Shown piece after piece: positions 16,312-26,135 of a stretch of 64,000 nt of DNA. The stretch covers positions 34,236-98,235 of the forward strand of contig SVBH01000004.1 in assembly GCA_015058985.1 (NCBI GenBank). Reading direction: 5' to 3'. A model generated the notes under the pieces. It worked only from the letters and a program-made list of their open reading frames with translations, did not search any database and was not told the DNA's origin. This DNA is from Erysipelotrichaceae bacterium. Its GTDB lineage: Bacteria; Bacillota_I; Bacilli_A; RFN20; DUOF01. The position numbers and the translations under genes are program-made. Each line of letters opens with the position of its first letter. Position 1 is the first letter of the stretch.

Positions 16312-17162
16312 CTTTTCACCTCCCTAAGAAGGTTAGAAATCAAAAAATCTAAATCATATGTTTCTTTCTTCTCAAAATTAACCCCTTTTTCAGCCAATAA
16401 AGACTTAAATCTTATCAAATCAGGTTCTTTCAAAGCAAAAGAAGAAAGTTTTTCCTTATCATCGAAAAGCTCATTTTTAGAACCTTGATAAACAATTTCA
16501 CCATTAGACATCACAACCACTTTATTACAATATTCATAAACAACATTCATATCGTGAGTAATTAAAATAATTGTTTTACCTTTTTCATTTAAAATTTTAA
16601 AAATGTCCATGATTTCTTTACTACCAACAGGATCTAAACCTGCCGTAGGTTCATCAAGAATAATAACATCAGGATTCATTGCTAAAATACCAGCAATGGC
16701 AACCCTTCTTTTTTGACCACCAGACAAGTCAAAAGGAGATTTATCAAATAAAGATTCATCAATACCAACTGTTTGTAAAGCTTCCTTAGCAAACCTTAAA
16801 GAATCATCCTCACTAAATTTGAAATTCTTAGGGCCAAACATAACATCCTTTAAAACAGTTTCTTCAAATAATTGATACTCAGGAAATTGAAACACTAAAC
16901 CACAAGTTTTTCTAATTTTCTTAAAATCAACACTCTTCTTATTATTTATGATTTCCAAACCATTTACCTTAACTTTACCTTTTGTAGGTAATAAAAGAGC
17001 ATTTATATGTTGAACTAATGTACTCTTTCCAGAACCAGTATGTCCAACCACACCATAAAATTTACCATCTTCGAAAGTTACATTTACATCCTTTAAAGCT
17101 AAATGTTCAAAAGGGGTCTTAGGAAAATAGATGAAATCTACTTGTTCGAATGTAATTGCCAT
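16308..17162 (-). CDS. ecfA2: Energy-coupling factor transporter ATP-binding protein EcfA2
   Basis: 284-residue ABC ATPase. Walker A GHTGSGKST (40-48), a Q-loop in VFQFPEYQ, signature LSGGQKRR and Walker B VIILDEPTAGLDP with switch His in THDMN. The C-terminal extension after residue 230 is typical of EcfA proteins. It overlaps ecfA1 by 25 bases. It ends with TGA overlapping the ATG of ecfT, evidence that TGA is a stop codon here. Confidence 0.95.
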   Translation of the reverse strand: MAITFEQVDFIYFPKTPFEHLALKDVNVTFEDGKFYGVVGHTGSGKSTLVQHINALLLPTKGKVKVNGLEIINNKKSVDFKKIRKTCGLVFQFPEYQLFEETVLKDVMFGPKNFKFSEDDSLRFAKEALQTVGIDESLFDKSPFDLSGGQKRRVAIAGILAMNPDVIILDEPTAGLDPVGSKEIMDIFKILNEKGKTIILITHDMNVVYEYCNKVVVMSNGEIVYQGSKNELFDDKEKLSSFALKEPDLIRFKSLLAEKGVNFEKKETYDLDFLISNLLREVKR

Positions 17163-17968
17163 AATTTACTAATCAACTCACTTTCATCTTTAAAATTCCC
17201 TATATCTATACCTTTCTCTTTTAATTTATCATTAACTTCATATATAAAAGGTTTTTTTAAATTAATACTATTTAAATCAAGATTAATAAATCCATTTAAA
17301 TCACCATTATAAAAAACTTCACCTTTATTCATAACAATAATGTTATCTGCAGTCAGTACCTCATCAACATTATGAGTAATAGAAATAATAGTTAAATCAG
17401 GATTTTCTCTTTTAATCTTATCAACTAAATCATTTATCTCTTTCTTTCCAGCAGGATCTAACATTGTAGTTGCTTCATCTAAAATAACTACCTTACTATC
17501 TAAAGCTAAAATAGAAGCAACTGCCACTCTTTGCTTTTGTCCCCCACTTAAATTAGCAGGTTCCTTATCTAAAAATTCAATCATACCTACTTCCTTAGCA
17601 AACTTATTTATAATACTATCCATTTCCTTTTGAGGAACACATTTATTTTCTAAACCAAAAGCAATATCATCTCTTACAGTAGCACCAACAAACTGATTAT
17701 CAGGATTTTGAAAAACAATACCTATATCTTGTCTTAAACTATCAATATTTTTATTATTAGCCTCATTTCCAAAAAGAAATAACTTTCCATGACTAAAATT
17801 TAGCAAACCACAAATCAGCTTAGCAATCGTTGATTTACCAGAACCATTATGACCTACAATAACGGTCTTAGATTTTTCTTTTATATCAATGCTTACATTT
17901 TTTAAAGCAAGGTTTTTATTATCATAAGAATAAGAAATATTTTCAAGTCTAATAATAGAATCTTTCAC
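17138..17968 (-). CDS. ecfA1: Energy-coupling factor transporter ATP-binding protein EcfA1
   Basis: 276-residue ABC ATPase, partner of EcfA2. Walker A GHNGSGKST (39-47), Q-loop VFQNPDNQ, signature LSGGQKQR, Walker B VVILDEATTMLDP, switch His in THNVD. The start is GTG directly abutting the stop of the 48-residue membrane peptide (TAAGTG), so the two are translationally coupled. No S component is encoded in this window, suggesting a shared, group II type ECF module. Confidence 0.94.
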   Translation of the reverse strand: MKDSIIRLENISYSYDNKNLALKNVSIDIKEKSKTVIVGHNGSGKSTIAKLICGLLNFSHGKLFLFGNEANNKNIDSLRQDIGIVFQNPDNQFVGATVRDDIAFGLENKCVPQKEMDSIINKFAKEVGMIEFLDKEPANLSGGQKQRVAVASILALDSKVVILDEATTMLDPAGKKEINDLVDKIKRENPDLTIISITHNVDEVLTADNIIVMNKGEVFYNGDLNGFINLDLNSINLKKPFIYEVNDKLKEKGIDIGNFKDESELISKLWQLHSNK

Positions 17969-18115
17969 TTAGTTCATTCCTTCAAATAAAGCTGCAAAAG
18001 CAACCAACACTAAAACTGTAACAACAACAATAGCACTTATTCTTTGAAACAAAACTCTTCTCTTTTCTTTTTTTAATTCAATTTCTTTTTTTGTTAATAC
18101 TTTTTTCTCAGCCAT
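17969..18115 (-). CDS. Small single-pass membrane protein upstream of ecfA1 (48 aa)
   Basis: Starts MAEKKVLTKKEIELKKEKRR, followed by one hydrophobic helix (about 26-43) and ends LFEGMN. The N-terminus is strongly basic, so it should stay in the cytoplasm. Its TAA stop is immediately followed by the GTG of ecfA1 and a TCCTT-complement site lies upstream, both signs of real translation. No family recognised. The coupling to ecfA1 suggests an accessory of the ECF module, or merely a regulatory leader peptide; I cannot distinguish these. Confidence 0.65.
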   Translation of the reverse strand: MAEKKVLTKKEIELKKEKRRVLFQRISAIVVVTVLVLVAFAALFEGMN

Positions 18116-18169
18116 AAACAAACACTCCTTATATCATACAAATAATAACATAAAAGAATGAAAAGAAAA

Positions 18170-18196
18170 AGAAAAAGTAGGTATAACATACCTACT
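18170..18196 (-). terminator. Terminator of the 331-residue protein gene
   Basis: AGTAGGTAT, GTT loop, ATACCTACT then TTTTTC on the minus strand, just after the stop codon. Confidence 0.85.
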
Positions 18197-18197
18197 A

Positions 18198-19193
18198 TTA
18201 TTTACTAATTGTTTGACTTGGATCTTGAACTTCAGGTTCAACAGTAAGAACAGGATCTTTATAAGAACCATTACCAGTAATCATATTCAATAAATTTGGT
18301 TCTGCAATTAATTCTTTTTCTTCATCAGTTAATAGATTTAATCCTTCAAACATTTCAGGAGTATAATCAGCCATATAACCATTGATTATTTCATATTGAG
18401 ATTTCTTTTCTCTAGCATTTGCATATGGTTCATATTTTAATTCAACTACACAAGTTTGACCTTGATTATCAACAAATCCAAATGAACCCATCATACATTT
18501 ACCATTTTCAGTTATATATTCACGAGCAACACCATCAAGTCTAGAACCATCATCTAATTTAACAAGTTTAGCACTTTCCCAATCAAGTTTATCTTCATAA
18601 CCTTCTAAACTAGAACAATAACCTACTAAAGCTTCTTCATAATCTTGATCAACACCATAAGTACAAATTATTTTCATGTCTTCTTCTTTTGCTTCAGCAA
18701 TTGCAGCTCTTACAGTTTCTTGACTAGCAACTTGATCTTTACTTAATTCAATTCCCATAATTACTCTTGTGATATCAAATTCTGCATCTTCCAATGAAGG
18801 ATCAACATTTACATATTGTTCATAATCTCCAATTAGACAAGCCATATATTTACTATTTCCTTCAGAGTCTTGACTAACACTTATTACATAAGGTAAAGTT
18901 TCTCCTGCTTGTAATTTAAATTCAACATTAGAAATTCCAGTTTGATTTTGAACATCATCAATAATGACATCTTCAACTTTATCTTCAAAAGGTTTTTCTA
19001 CTTGAGGTTGAGGTTTCTTCAAAGAATAAGTTAAAACTACACCAGCTACTACAAGTACGACTACTACAGAAATAACTGCAGCCATAGCTTTTCCTTTTCT
19101 TTTTTGAGGTTTTGTCTCAACTACTTCTTCCTCATTAGTTTCAAAATCGTTTTCAATGATTTCTTCTTCTTTCTTTTCAAATTCTTCAGCCAT
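18198..19193 (-). CDS. Bitopic membrane protein with large C-terminal domain, hypothetical
   Basis: 331 residues. An acidic N-terminal stretch (1-27), a basic patch (KPQKRKGK, 28-35), one membrane helix (37-57) and an about 270-residue C-terminal domain with four or five cysteines, probably outside the membrane. That domain appears to contain two similar halves: IVMGIELSKDQVAS-type and a KIICTYGVDQDYEEAL region. No known domain recognised. It lies between rplQ and the ecf genes, bounded by terminators on both sides. Confidence 0.55.
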   Translation of the reverse strand: MAEEFEKKEEEIIENDFETNEEEVVETKPQKRKGKAMAAVISVVVVLVVAGVVLTYSLKKPQPQVEKPFEDKVEDVIIDDVQNQTGISNVEFKLQAGETLPYVISVSQDSEGNSKYMACLIGDYEQYVNVDPSLEDAEFDITRVIMGIELSKDQVASQETVRAAIAEAKEEDMKIICTYGVDQDYEEALVGYCSSLEGYEDKLDWESAKLVKLDDGSRLDGVAREYITENGKCMMGSFGFVDNQGQTCVVELKYEPYANAREKKSQYEIINGYMADYTPEMFEGLNLLTDEEKELIAEPNLLNMITGNGSYKDPVLTVEPEVQDPSQTISK

Positions 19194-19292
19194 AAATATC
19201 CCTCGCTTTTCTTATTCACGCAAATAAATGATAACATAATAAAGAACTCCTGAAAGTATTTTTACTAACGATTGTGAATAACTCAATAAAAA

Positions 19293-19321
19293 CAAAAAAA
19301 GTGCCAGTAATCTGACACTTA
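19293..19321 (-). terminator. Terminator at the end of the S10-spc-alpha operon
   Basis: AAGTGTCAG, ATTA loop, CTGGCACTT then TTTTTTTG on the minus strand, immediately downstream of rplQ. Confidence 0.85.
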
Positions 19322-19326
19322 ATTTA

Positions 19327-19719
19327 TTAAACTAATTCAACTAAAGCCATTGGTGAATTATCTCCACGTCTATTATCTAATTTGATAACACGAGTATATC
19401 CACCTTGACGGTCTTGATATTTTCCAGCAATTTCACTGAATAATTTTTGTAAAGCTGTTTGTGTTTCTTCTTTATCAGCATAAACATCTCTAACAACTTT
19501 AGCTGCTTGTCTTCTAGCAGCTAAATCACCTTTTTTAGCTAAAGTAATCATTTTTTCTGCTAAAGGTTGTAATTCAGTTGCAGTTTTTTCTGTTACTTCA
19601 ACTTTTCCATGAATGAATAATTCAGTAACAACATTACGCAACATAGATTTATTTTTAGATGTTGTATAACCAGCTTTGAATCTAACACCAGTTTTTCCAC
19701 GAACATTTTTTCTTGGCAT
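19327..19719 (-). CDS. rplQ: 50S ribosomal protein L17
   Basis: 130 residues. Family core SMLRNVVTELFIHGKVEVTE and the tail RRGDNSPMALVELV are clear. The first 22 residues are somewhat longer and more basic than usual (MPRKNVRGKTGVRFKAGYTT). Last gene of the alpha operon, 20 bases after rpoA, as in Bacillus. Confidence 0.96.
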   Translation of the reverse strand: MPRKNVRGKTGVRFKAGYTTSKNKSMLRNVVTELFIHGKVEVTEKTATELQPLAEKMITLAKKGDLAARRQAAKVVRDVYADKEETQTALQKLFSEIAGKYQDRQGGYTRVIKLDNRRGDNSPMALVELV

Positions 19720-19738
19720 GATTAATTCTCCTTTTTAA

Positions 19739-20689
19739 TTAATTATTTTCTTTAAAAGATAGATTATAACTAGCTAATTTATCTTTTACTTCTTTTAATG
19801 ACTTCTTACCTAAGTTACGTACTTTCATCATATCTTCTTCACTCTTTTGAGTTAATTCCATAACTGTAGATATTCCTGCTCTTTTTAAGCAATTATAAGA
19901 ACGTACAGATAAATCTAAATCTTCAATAGTCATATCTTGGTTCTTAGTCTCGTTTTCAACGATAGTTTCACCGATGATATCTACGAATTTGTCTAAATTA
20001 GTTAATTCAGTAAATAAAGCGAAATGTTCAATTAGGATTTTAGAAGCTAATGCAATAGCCATTTGAGGTTCCATTGAACCATCAGTCCAAATATCCATAA
20101 TTAATTTATCATAGTTAGCATTTCTTCCAACTCTAGCTGCTTCAACTTCATAAGCAACTTTTTTAATTGGAGAATAGTTTGCGTCAGTAGGAATTATACC
20201 AAAATGAGTTCTAGCATCTTTGTTTTGTTCTGCAGTGAAGAATCCTCTACCATTTCTTGCATATATTTTCATCTTTAAACTAGCACCAGCCGCTAAAGTA
20301 CAAATATAAGCCTCTTTAGATAAAACTTCTACACCAGTTGGACAAACAATATCTTCACCAGTTACTACTTTTGGACCTTTAACATCAATTGTTAATTCTT
20401 TCTTACTTTCATCATCTTCATCTATTGCTAGATTAAGTTCTTTAAGATTTAAAATAATACTTACTACATCTTCTTTAACTCCTGGAACTGTTGAAAACTC
20501 ATGTTGAACTCCATCGATTTCAATTGCAAATACGCTCGCTCCAGGTAAAGCAGATAATAAAACTCTACGTAGTGCATTACCTATTGTTATACCATATCCT
20601 TTTTCTAATGGTTCAACGATGAAACGCATATAGTTATCAGTTTCACCATTTCTCTCAATCTTAAAATTTGGTTTTTCAAACTTTCTCAT
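19739..20689 (-). CDS. rpoA: DNA-directed RNA polymerase subunit alpha
   Basis: 316 residues, normal length. The N-terminal dimerisation domain begins near FKIERNGETDNYMRFIVEPL with GNALRRVLLSALPG as the conserved loop. The C-terminal domain (about 250-316) has VRSYNCLKRAGISTVMELT and VRNLGKKSLKEV, the DNA- and activator-binding helices. It lies between rpsK and rplQ as in other Bacillota. Confidence 0.97.
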   Translation of the reverse strand: MRKFEKPNFKIERNGETDNYMRFIVEPLEKGYGITIGNALRRVLLSALPGASVFAIEIDGVQHEFSTVPGVKEDVVSIILNLKELNLAIDEDDESKKELTIDVKGPKVVTGEDIVCPTGVEVLSKEAYICTLAAGASLKMKIYARNGRGFFTAEQNKDARTHFGIIPTDANYSPIKKVAYEVEAARVGRNANYDKLIMDIWTDGSMEPQMAIALASKILIEHFALFTELTNLDKFVDIIGETIVENETKNQDMTIEDLDLSVRSYNCLKRAGISTVMELTQKSEEDMMKVRNLGKKSLKEVKDKLASYNLSFKENN

Positions 20690-20731
20690 TGTTTTCCTCC
20701 TATAAGTAATATTTGTAAACGTTAGTTATTA

Positions 20732-21124
20732 TTATCCACGAGGTCTCTTTGGTGGACGACATCCATTATGTGGAATTGGAGTGACGTCTTTAATACTTAA
20801 AATTTCAAGTCCTGCTACTTGTAAAGCTCTGATTGCAGATTCTCTACCTGGTCCAGGTCCTTTAACTTCAACATCAACTTTTACTACTCCATAGTCTTTT
20901 GCTTTGTTTGCTGCAGCTTCAGCAGCTGTTTGTGCAGCAAATGGAGTTGATTTCTTAGAACCTTTAATTCCTAAAGATCCTGCACTAGCCCAAGTTAGTG
21001 TGCATCCATTCATATCAGTAATAGTTACGATTGTGTTATTGAATGTAGATTGGATATGAGCGACACCATTTTGAACTTTTTTAGTAATTTTCTTTTTTCT
21101 TTGTGTATTACTTTGTTTAGCCAT
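20732..21124 (-). CDS. rpsK: 30S ribosomal protein S11
   Basis: 130 residues. Conserved [14 protein letters not shown] near the start and the C-terminal [11 protein letters not shown], which contacts mRNA near the exit channel. Follows rpsM by 18 bases; ordinary length. Confidence 0.97.
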   Translation of the reverse strand: MAKQSNTQRKKKITKKVQNGVAHIQSTFNNTIVTITDMNGCTLTWASAGSLGIKGSKKSTPFAAQTAAEAAANKAKDYGVVKVDVEVKGPGPGRESAIRALQVAGLEILSIKDVTPIPHNGCRPPKRPRG

Positions 21125-21142
21125 TGTCTCTATCCTCCCTTA

Positions 21143-21517
21143 TTATTTAGAAGCAACTTTCTTGTTTGCTATAGTCTTCTTAGGTCCTTTTCTAGTTCTA
21201 GCATTAGTTTGAGTTCTTTGTCCTCTAACTGGTAGACCTCTTCTATGTCTAATTCCTCTATAACATCCGATTTCAATTAATCTTTTGATGTCTAAAGCAG
21301 TATCTCTTCTTAAGTCACCTTCAACTTTGTATTTAGAAGCTTCTGCTCTTAATTTTGATAATTCTTCTTCTTTTAAATCTTTAACTCTTACATCTGGACT
21401 AATTCCAGCATTTTTACAGATGTCCGCAGCTCTAGATGGTCCAATACCATAAATATATGTTAATGAAACAACTACTCTTTTATCATTTGGGACATCAACA
21501 CCTAATATACGTGCCAT
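21143..21517 (-). CDS. rpsM: 30S ribosomal protein S13
   Basis: 124 residues. [20 protein letters not shown] at the N-terminus and [21 protein letters not shown] in the tail, which contacts tRNA and L5 in the intersubunit bridge. Ordinary position between rpmJ and rpsK. Confidence 0.97.
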   Translation of the reverse strand: MARILGVDVPNDKRVVVSLTYIYGIGPSRAADICKNAGISPDVRVKDLKEEELSKLRAEASKYKVEGDLRRDTALDIKRLIEIGCYRGIRHRRGLPVRGQRTQTNARTRKGPKKTIANKKVASK

Positions 21518-21539
21518 TTATTTCTTTTCCTCCTTAAAA

Positions 21540-21665
<126 letters not shown>

Positions 21666-21679
21666 CTAAAATCTTTCTT

Positions 21680-21901
21680 TTAATTTTTGTATCTAAATGT
21701 GATACGCCCACGTGTTAAGTCATATGGTGATATGTCTACAGTAACACGATCCCCCGGTAAAATGCGAATGTAATGCATACGGATTTTACCAGAAACGTGA
21801 GCAAGTATTACTGCCCCATTCTCAAGTCTAACCTTGAATTGGGAATTAGGTAGTGCTTCCACAACTACAGCCTCAACCTCAATATAATCTTCTTTTGCCA
21901 T
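21680..21901 (-). CDS. infA: Translation initiation factor IF-1
   Basis: 73 residues from the ATG at 21901; an in-frame TTG one codon upstream is less likely because GGAGGG sits 5 to 9 bases before this ATG. S1-like OB fold with [18 protein letters not shown] and [18 protein letters not shown]-1 occupies the A site during initiation. Lies between map and rpmJ as in Bacillus. Confidence 0.96.
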   Translation of the reverse strand: MAKEDYIEVEAVVVEALPNSQFKVRLENGAVILAHVSGKIRMHYIRILPGDRVTVDISPYDLTRGRITFRYKN

Positions 21902-21919
21902 CAAATGCCCTCCTTCTTA

Positions 21920-22669
21920 TTATAACGTTGTTAATATAATATATCCTTTATCTGTAATAGCAATTGTATGTTCAAAATGAGCAGACAACTTACCATCAAC
22001 AGTAACAACTGTCCAATCGTTATCAAGAGTTCTTAACTCTTCTCTTCCTTGGTTTACCATAGGCTCGACTGCGATAACTAGTCCAGGTTTTAACAGCATT
22101 CCTTTACCGGCGTTGCCATAATTAGGAACCACAGGATCTTCATGAACTTCTCTCCCTACTCCATGACCAGTATAATCTTTAGTCATTGTATATCCGTTTT
22201 CTAAAACATGATTAGATATAGCAAAACCAATATCACCTAGTCTTTTTCCAGGAAGGGCTTGTTCTAACCCTTTATATAACGCTTCTTCATTTATACGTAA
22301 CAATCTTTTAGCTTCTTCACTAATCTCTCCAACAGGATAAGTCCAAGCAGAATCTCCATGATAGCCCTTGTAACATGCCCCTATATCAATTGTTACTATA
22401 TCTCCTTCTTTTAAAATCTTTGTTTTAGATGGTATTCCGTGTAATATTTCTTCATTAACAGAAATACATACAGAACCAGGAAATCCATACAAACCTTTAA
22501 ATGAAGGTTTTGCATTATATTTACGTATTGTTTTTTCAGCAATTAAATCCAACTCAAGAGTAGAAATACCAGGTTTAATATGTTTCTTTAATTCTTCATG
22601 AGTTAAAGCAACAATTCTTCCTGCTTCTCTTAATAATTTTATTTCCTTATCAGTTCTTAAAATTACCAT
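21920..22669 (-). CDS. map: Methionine aminopeptidase, type I
   Basis: 249 residues. Removes N-terminal methionine from nascent proteins. The five metal ligands are visible: D95 and D106 ([13 protein letters not shown]), H169 (TGHGVG), E202 (VEPM) and E233 (FEHT); H78 is the conserved active-site histidine. Follows adk by one base, in the adk-map-infA order of the spc operon. Confidence 0.96.
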   Translation of the reverse strand: MVILRTDKEIKLLREAGRIVALTHEELKKHIKPGISTLELDLIAEKTIRKYNAKPSFKGLYGFPGSVCISVNEEILHGIPSKTKILKEGDIVTIDIGACYKGYHGDSAWTYPVGEISEEAKRLLRINEEALYKGLEQALPGKRLGDIGFAISNHVLENGYTMTKDYTGHGVGREVHEDPVVPNYGNAGKGMLLKPGLVIAVEPMVNQGREELRTLDNDWTVVTVDGKLSAHFEHTIAITDKGYIILTTL

Positions 22670-22670
22670 T

Positions 22671-23318
22671 TTACTCTCCTTTTAGAGCATCTTTAATGCT
22701 TTGGAAGACATTTTGAGTACTATCTTCCCCATTTATATTCACAAGAATATTTTGTGCTTTGTAATAATTTACTGCTTCAGTTGTTTGATCCAAGTAAGTT
22801 TGATAACGAACCTTTATGCTTTCTTCATTATCATCTTTTCTTTGATATAATTTAGCACCACATTCTTCGCAAATATCACCTTTAGCAGAAGGCATAGTAT
22901 AAATGTTATATACCTTTGCACAATTTTCACAAGTACGACGACCTGTGATTCTTTTACAAATAAGATCAAAACTTACATCAAGTAAGATAACCTTATCAAT
23001 TTTTTTCCCTAAATCATTTAATGTTCTATTTAATTCAATAGCTTGATTTAATGTTCTAGGAAAGCCATCTAGGATAAAGCCATTTTTACAATCAGCTTTA
23101 CCTAGACGATCTATTACTAGTTTAATAGTTAACTTATCAGGCACTAATAATCCATTATCAATATAACTTTTAATTTCCACTGCAAGAGGATCATTCTTAG
23201 AAGCAATAGCCCTAAATAAATCACCAGTTGAGATATGAGGAATCTCAAACTCCTCTTTCATTAAAGAAGCATATGTCCCCTTACCTGCTGCAGGTGGACC
23301 CATAAAAATTATATTCAC
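22671..23318 (-). CDS. adk: Adenylate kinase
   Basis: 215 residues, the long form with a LID domain. P-loop GPPAAGKGT (7-15). The LID carries four cysteines (C130, C133, C150, C153) that should bind structural zinc, as in Bacillus. Catalyses ATP + AMP = 2 ADP. The start is GTG; an AAGGTAGGG sequence lies upstream. Follows secY closely. Confidence 0.96.
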   Translation of the reverse strand: MNIIFMGPPAAGKGTYASLMKEEFEIPHISTGDLFRAIASKNDPLAVEIKSYIDNGLLVPDKLTIKLVIDRLGKADCKNGFILDGFPRTLNQAIELNRTLNDLGKKIDKVILLDVSFDLICKRITGRRTCENCAKVYNIYTMPSAKGDICEECGAKLYQRKDDNEESIKVRYQTYLDQTTEAVNYYKAQNILVNINGEDSTQNVFQSIKDALKGE

Positions 23319-23334
23319 AACGCATCCCTACCTT

Positions 23335-24624
23335 TTAATAAGAAAAACCTTTATATTGTTTTGTATTTAATTTACTTTCAATTTGAGTATTAACTTCATT
23401 TACAACACCAACTACGATGATAAGTCCTGTTCCACCAAAAGCGATAGCAGCATCTAAATCAGTAAAGATAATTGGTAATAAAGAAGGTAATAATGCAATA
23501 ATTAAAAGTCCAAACATTCCCAAGAAAGTAACTCTGCTTAATACTCTACTTATATGAGCAGATGTATCTTTTCCAGGTCTAATTCCAGGAATATATGCAT
23601 TACTCTTTTGTAAATCTTCTGAAGTTTCTTGAGGTCTAACTTGCGCATTAGATTGATAATATGCAAATAGAACAATTAAAACTGCATAAATAATAGTTCC
23701 CCAATAAACACCTTTATACTTCACACCTAAAGAGCAAATCTCTGTAATTGCCTCATTATCACCAAAGAATCCAGTAATAAGAATTACAGCCATCATAAGT
23801 GAATTTGCATAAATTACAGGCAATACTCCAGATGAATTAATCTTAATAGGTAAGAATGAAATATCCTTTTTCATGTTTATTTGAGTTGTATTTGTTGAAT
23901 ATTGTAAAGGAATCTTTCTGATAGATTTTTCCATAAAAACAACAAATGCGATAATCGCTAAATAAGCAATTATGTAAATTGAGAATTTTAATAATCCACT
24001 AAATACTGCATCATTAACCATACCATTTGGTAGGAAAGTATTGAAAGCATCTATAATTTGTTTAGGCATTGTGGAAACAATACCAGCAAAAATGATAACT
24101 GATATACCATTTCCAATACCCTTAACAGAAATTTGATCACCCAACCAAACAACAAAGCAACTTCCTGCTGTAATAATAGAAACTACATATACTATATCAG
24201 CAAAGCTTAGTGTTTCGTGAAGCCCTAAGGTTCTTAACATTCCATATCCTTGGATAACACAGAACATTAATGATAGATATTTATTAATAGATTCAATTTT
24301 CTTTCTACCCTGCTCTCCTTCTTTTTTTAATTCAGCTAAGGCAGGGAGCATATTATCACTAGACAAAATATCAGTAATAATAGATGCCGTAATGTAAGGA
24401 GATACTCCTAACGCAAAAATTGAAAATTGAGATAAAGATCCACCACTCAATATATCCATAAGTTGTGCAAAACTTCCTGCACTTTCAAGGAAGTTAGCAC
24501 CTAATGTTACTCTAGGAACTGTGATAGTAGTTCCTAATTTATAAATAAATAAAACTCCAAGGGTAAATAAAATTCTCTGTCTAATATCTTTATTTTTAAA
24601 TGCTTCGATGACCTTTTTAAACAC
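23335..24624 (-). CDS. secY: Preprotein translocase subunit SecY
   Basis: 429 residues, ten membrane helices; forms the protein-conducting channel with SecE (encoded at 56.6 kb). The plug and pore-ring region follow GGSLSQFSIFALGVSPYITA (61-80). C5 loop IPGIRPGKDT is conserved. Start is GTG, directly after the rplO stop, with GAGGTG upstream. rplO-secY-adk-map is the standard spc order. Confidence 0.97.
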   Translation of the reverse strand: MFKKVIEAFKNKDIRQRILFTLGVLFIYKLGTTITVPRVTLGANFLESAGSFAQLMDILSGGSLSQFSIFALGVSPYITASIITDILSSDNMLPALAELKKEGEQGRKKIESINKYLSLMFCVIQGYGMLRTLGLHETLSFADIVYVVSIITAGSCFVVWLGDQISVKGIGNGISVIIFAGIVSTMPKQIIDAFNTFLPNGMVNDAVFSGLLKFSIYIIAYLAIIAFVVFMEKSIRKIPLQYSTNTTQINMKKDISFLPIKINSSGVLPVIYANSLMMAVILITGFFGDNEAITEICSLGVKYKGVYWGTIIYAVLIVLFAYYQSNAQVRPQETSEDLQKSNAYIPGIRPGKDTSAHISRVLSRVTFLGMFGLLIIALLPSLLPIIFTDLDAAIAFGGTGLIIVVGVVNEVNTQIESKLNTKQYKGFSY

Positions 24625-25065
24625 CTAGATCACCTCTACTTTTCCACCAGCAGCTTCGATTGCAGCTTGAGCAGTTTTTGAAAATTTATTTGCAGAAACA
24701 GTTAAAACTTTGCTAACTGATCCATTTCCTAAAATCTTAATTCCATCGTATTCATTCTTAACTAAACCAGCTTCTTTTAATAAAGTTGGTGTTACGTTTG
24801 TATTATTTTCAAATCTGTTAAGTTCTTCAACGTTAACGATTGCATAATTTATACGATTGATGTTAGTGAAACCACGTTTTGAAACTCTACGATATATTGG
24901 GTTTTGTCCACCTTCAAATCCTAAACGAACGCCTCCACCAGAACGAGCATTTTGTCCTTTATGTCCAGCACCAGCTGTTTTACCAAGACCAGAACCCATT
25001 CCACGGCCTCTACGAGTTGCTTTTTGACGTGAACCTTCAATTGATTTTAGTTCATTTAATTTCAT
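24625..25065 (-). CDS. rplO: 50S ribosomal protein L15
   Basis: 146 residues from the ATG at 25065; GGAGGTG immediately upstream makes the earlier in-frame ATG at 25080 unlikely. The N-terminus is basic and glycine-rich ([20 protein letters not shown]), as in all L15. Directly downstream of rpsE with no rpmD (L30) between them. Confidence 0.96.
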   Translation of the reverse strand: MKLNELKSIEGSRQKATRRGRGMGSGLGKTAGAGHKGQNARSGGGVRLGFEGGQNPIYRRVSKRGFTNINRINYAIVNVEELNRFENNTNVTPTLLKEAGLVKNEYDGIKILGNGSVSKVLTVSANKFSKTAQAAIEAAGGKVEVI

Positions 25066-25119
25066 ACTTTGCACCTCCATATCCTTGTTATATTTTATAT
25101 TTTATACCTTATATGTTTA

Positions 25120-25743
25120 TTATGCTAATATTTCTTTAACACTTTTGCCACGAAGAGCTGCTACTCTTGAAGCTGTTGTAGATCTTTTGATTCCATCGAT
25201 TGTAGCTCTAACTACATTGACTGAAACTCTTGATCCATATACTTTTGAATAAATATTTTTGATACCTGCAAGTTCAAGAACAGCTCTCACAGGTCCTCCA
25301 GCGATAATTCCAGTACCTTCAGGAGCAGGTTTTAAGAAAATCTTAGCTGCGCCATATTGTCCCATGATTTCATGAGGTAAGGTATCAGGTTTAACCATAG
25401 GTACTCTGTATGTATTTTTCTTAGCATCATCTAATGCTTTTCTAATTGCATCTGGTACTTCGTTTGCTTTTCCAAGTCCGAATCCAACTGTTCCTTTTCC
25501 ATCTCCGATAACTACTAAAGCTGAGAATCTCATACGACGTCCACCTTTAACAGTTTTAGAAATTCTTTTAATAGTAACTACTCTTTCTTGGAATTCTTTT
25601 TCTTTTCTTAAAGGTCTAGCAGCTTTTTTATCAAATTTTCTTTTTCCTTCTGTTCTAGGAGCTTTTCCTTTTTCAGAAGTTGTTTTTTCTACTTTTTCTT
25701 CAGTTGCTTCAACAACTGCATTTTCTTTTACTTCTTCAGCCAT
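25120..25743 (-). CDS. rpsE: 30S ribosomal protein S5 with N-terminal extension
   Basis: 207 residues, about 40 longer than the usual 166. The extra N-terminus (1-50) is Glu/Lys/Thr-rich and probably disordered. The normal S5 core begins near [19 protein letters not shown]; the [18 protein letters not shown] loop and C-terminal domain are intact. A spectinomycin-related loop (KTVKGGRR) is wild-type looking. Confidence 0.96.
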   Translation of the reverse strand: MAEEVKENAVVEATEEKVEKTTSEKGKAPRTEGKRKFDKKAARPLRKEKEFQERVVTIKRISKTVKGGRRMRFSALVVIGDGKGTVGFGLGKANEVPDAIRKALDDAKKNTYRVPMVKPDTLPHEIMGQYGAAKIFLKPAPEGTGIIAGGPVRAVLELAGIKNIYSKVYGSRVSVNVVRATIDGIKRSTTASRVAALRGKSVKEILA

Positions 25744-25762
25744 TTATTTTCGCGCCTCCCTC

Positions 25763-26119
25763 TTAGAATTTTAGTCCAGCTTCTCTAGCTGCTTCTGCTA
25801 ATGCTTTAATACGTCCATGATAAATATATCCACCACGGTCGAATACAACATTTTCAATTTTCTTAGCTAATGTTGCTTCAGCTACTGCTTTACCAACAAC
25901 TTTAGCTGCTTCAATGTTAGATCCATTTTCAAGTTTTAATGAAACTGAACTAGCACTTGCAAGTGTTACTCCATTTACATCATCAATAACTTGTGCATGA
26001 ATGTGTGCATTAGAACGAAATACGCTTAATCTAGGACAAGTTGGAGTTCCAGATACTTTTTTACGTAATCTTGTATGACGTTTTAATCTTTCATCATTTT
26101 TACTAACTTTATTTATCAT
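25763..26119 (-). CDS. rplR: 50S ribosomal protein L18
   Basis: 118 residues. Typical [15 protein letters not shown] near the N-terminus, [18 protein letters not shown] and the C-terminal [20 protein letters not shown]. Binds 5S rRNA. Between rplF and rpsE as expected. Confidence 0.97.
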   Translation of the reverse strand: MINKVSKNDERLKRHTRLRKKVSGTPTCPRLSVFRSNAHIHAQVIDDVNGVTLASASSVSLKLENGSNIEAAKVVGKAVAEATLAKKIENVVFDRGGYIYHGRIKALAEAAREAGLKF

Positions 26120-26135
26120 AATTTACTCCCCTTTC

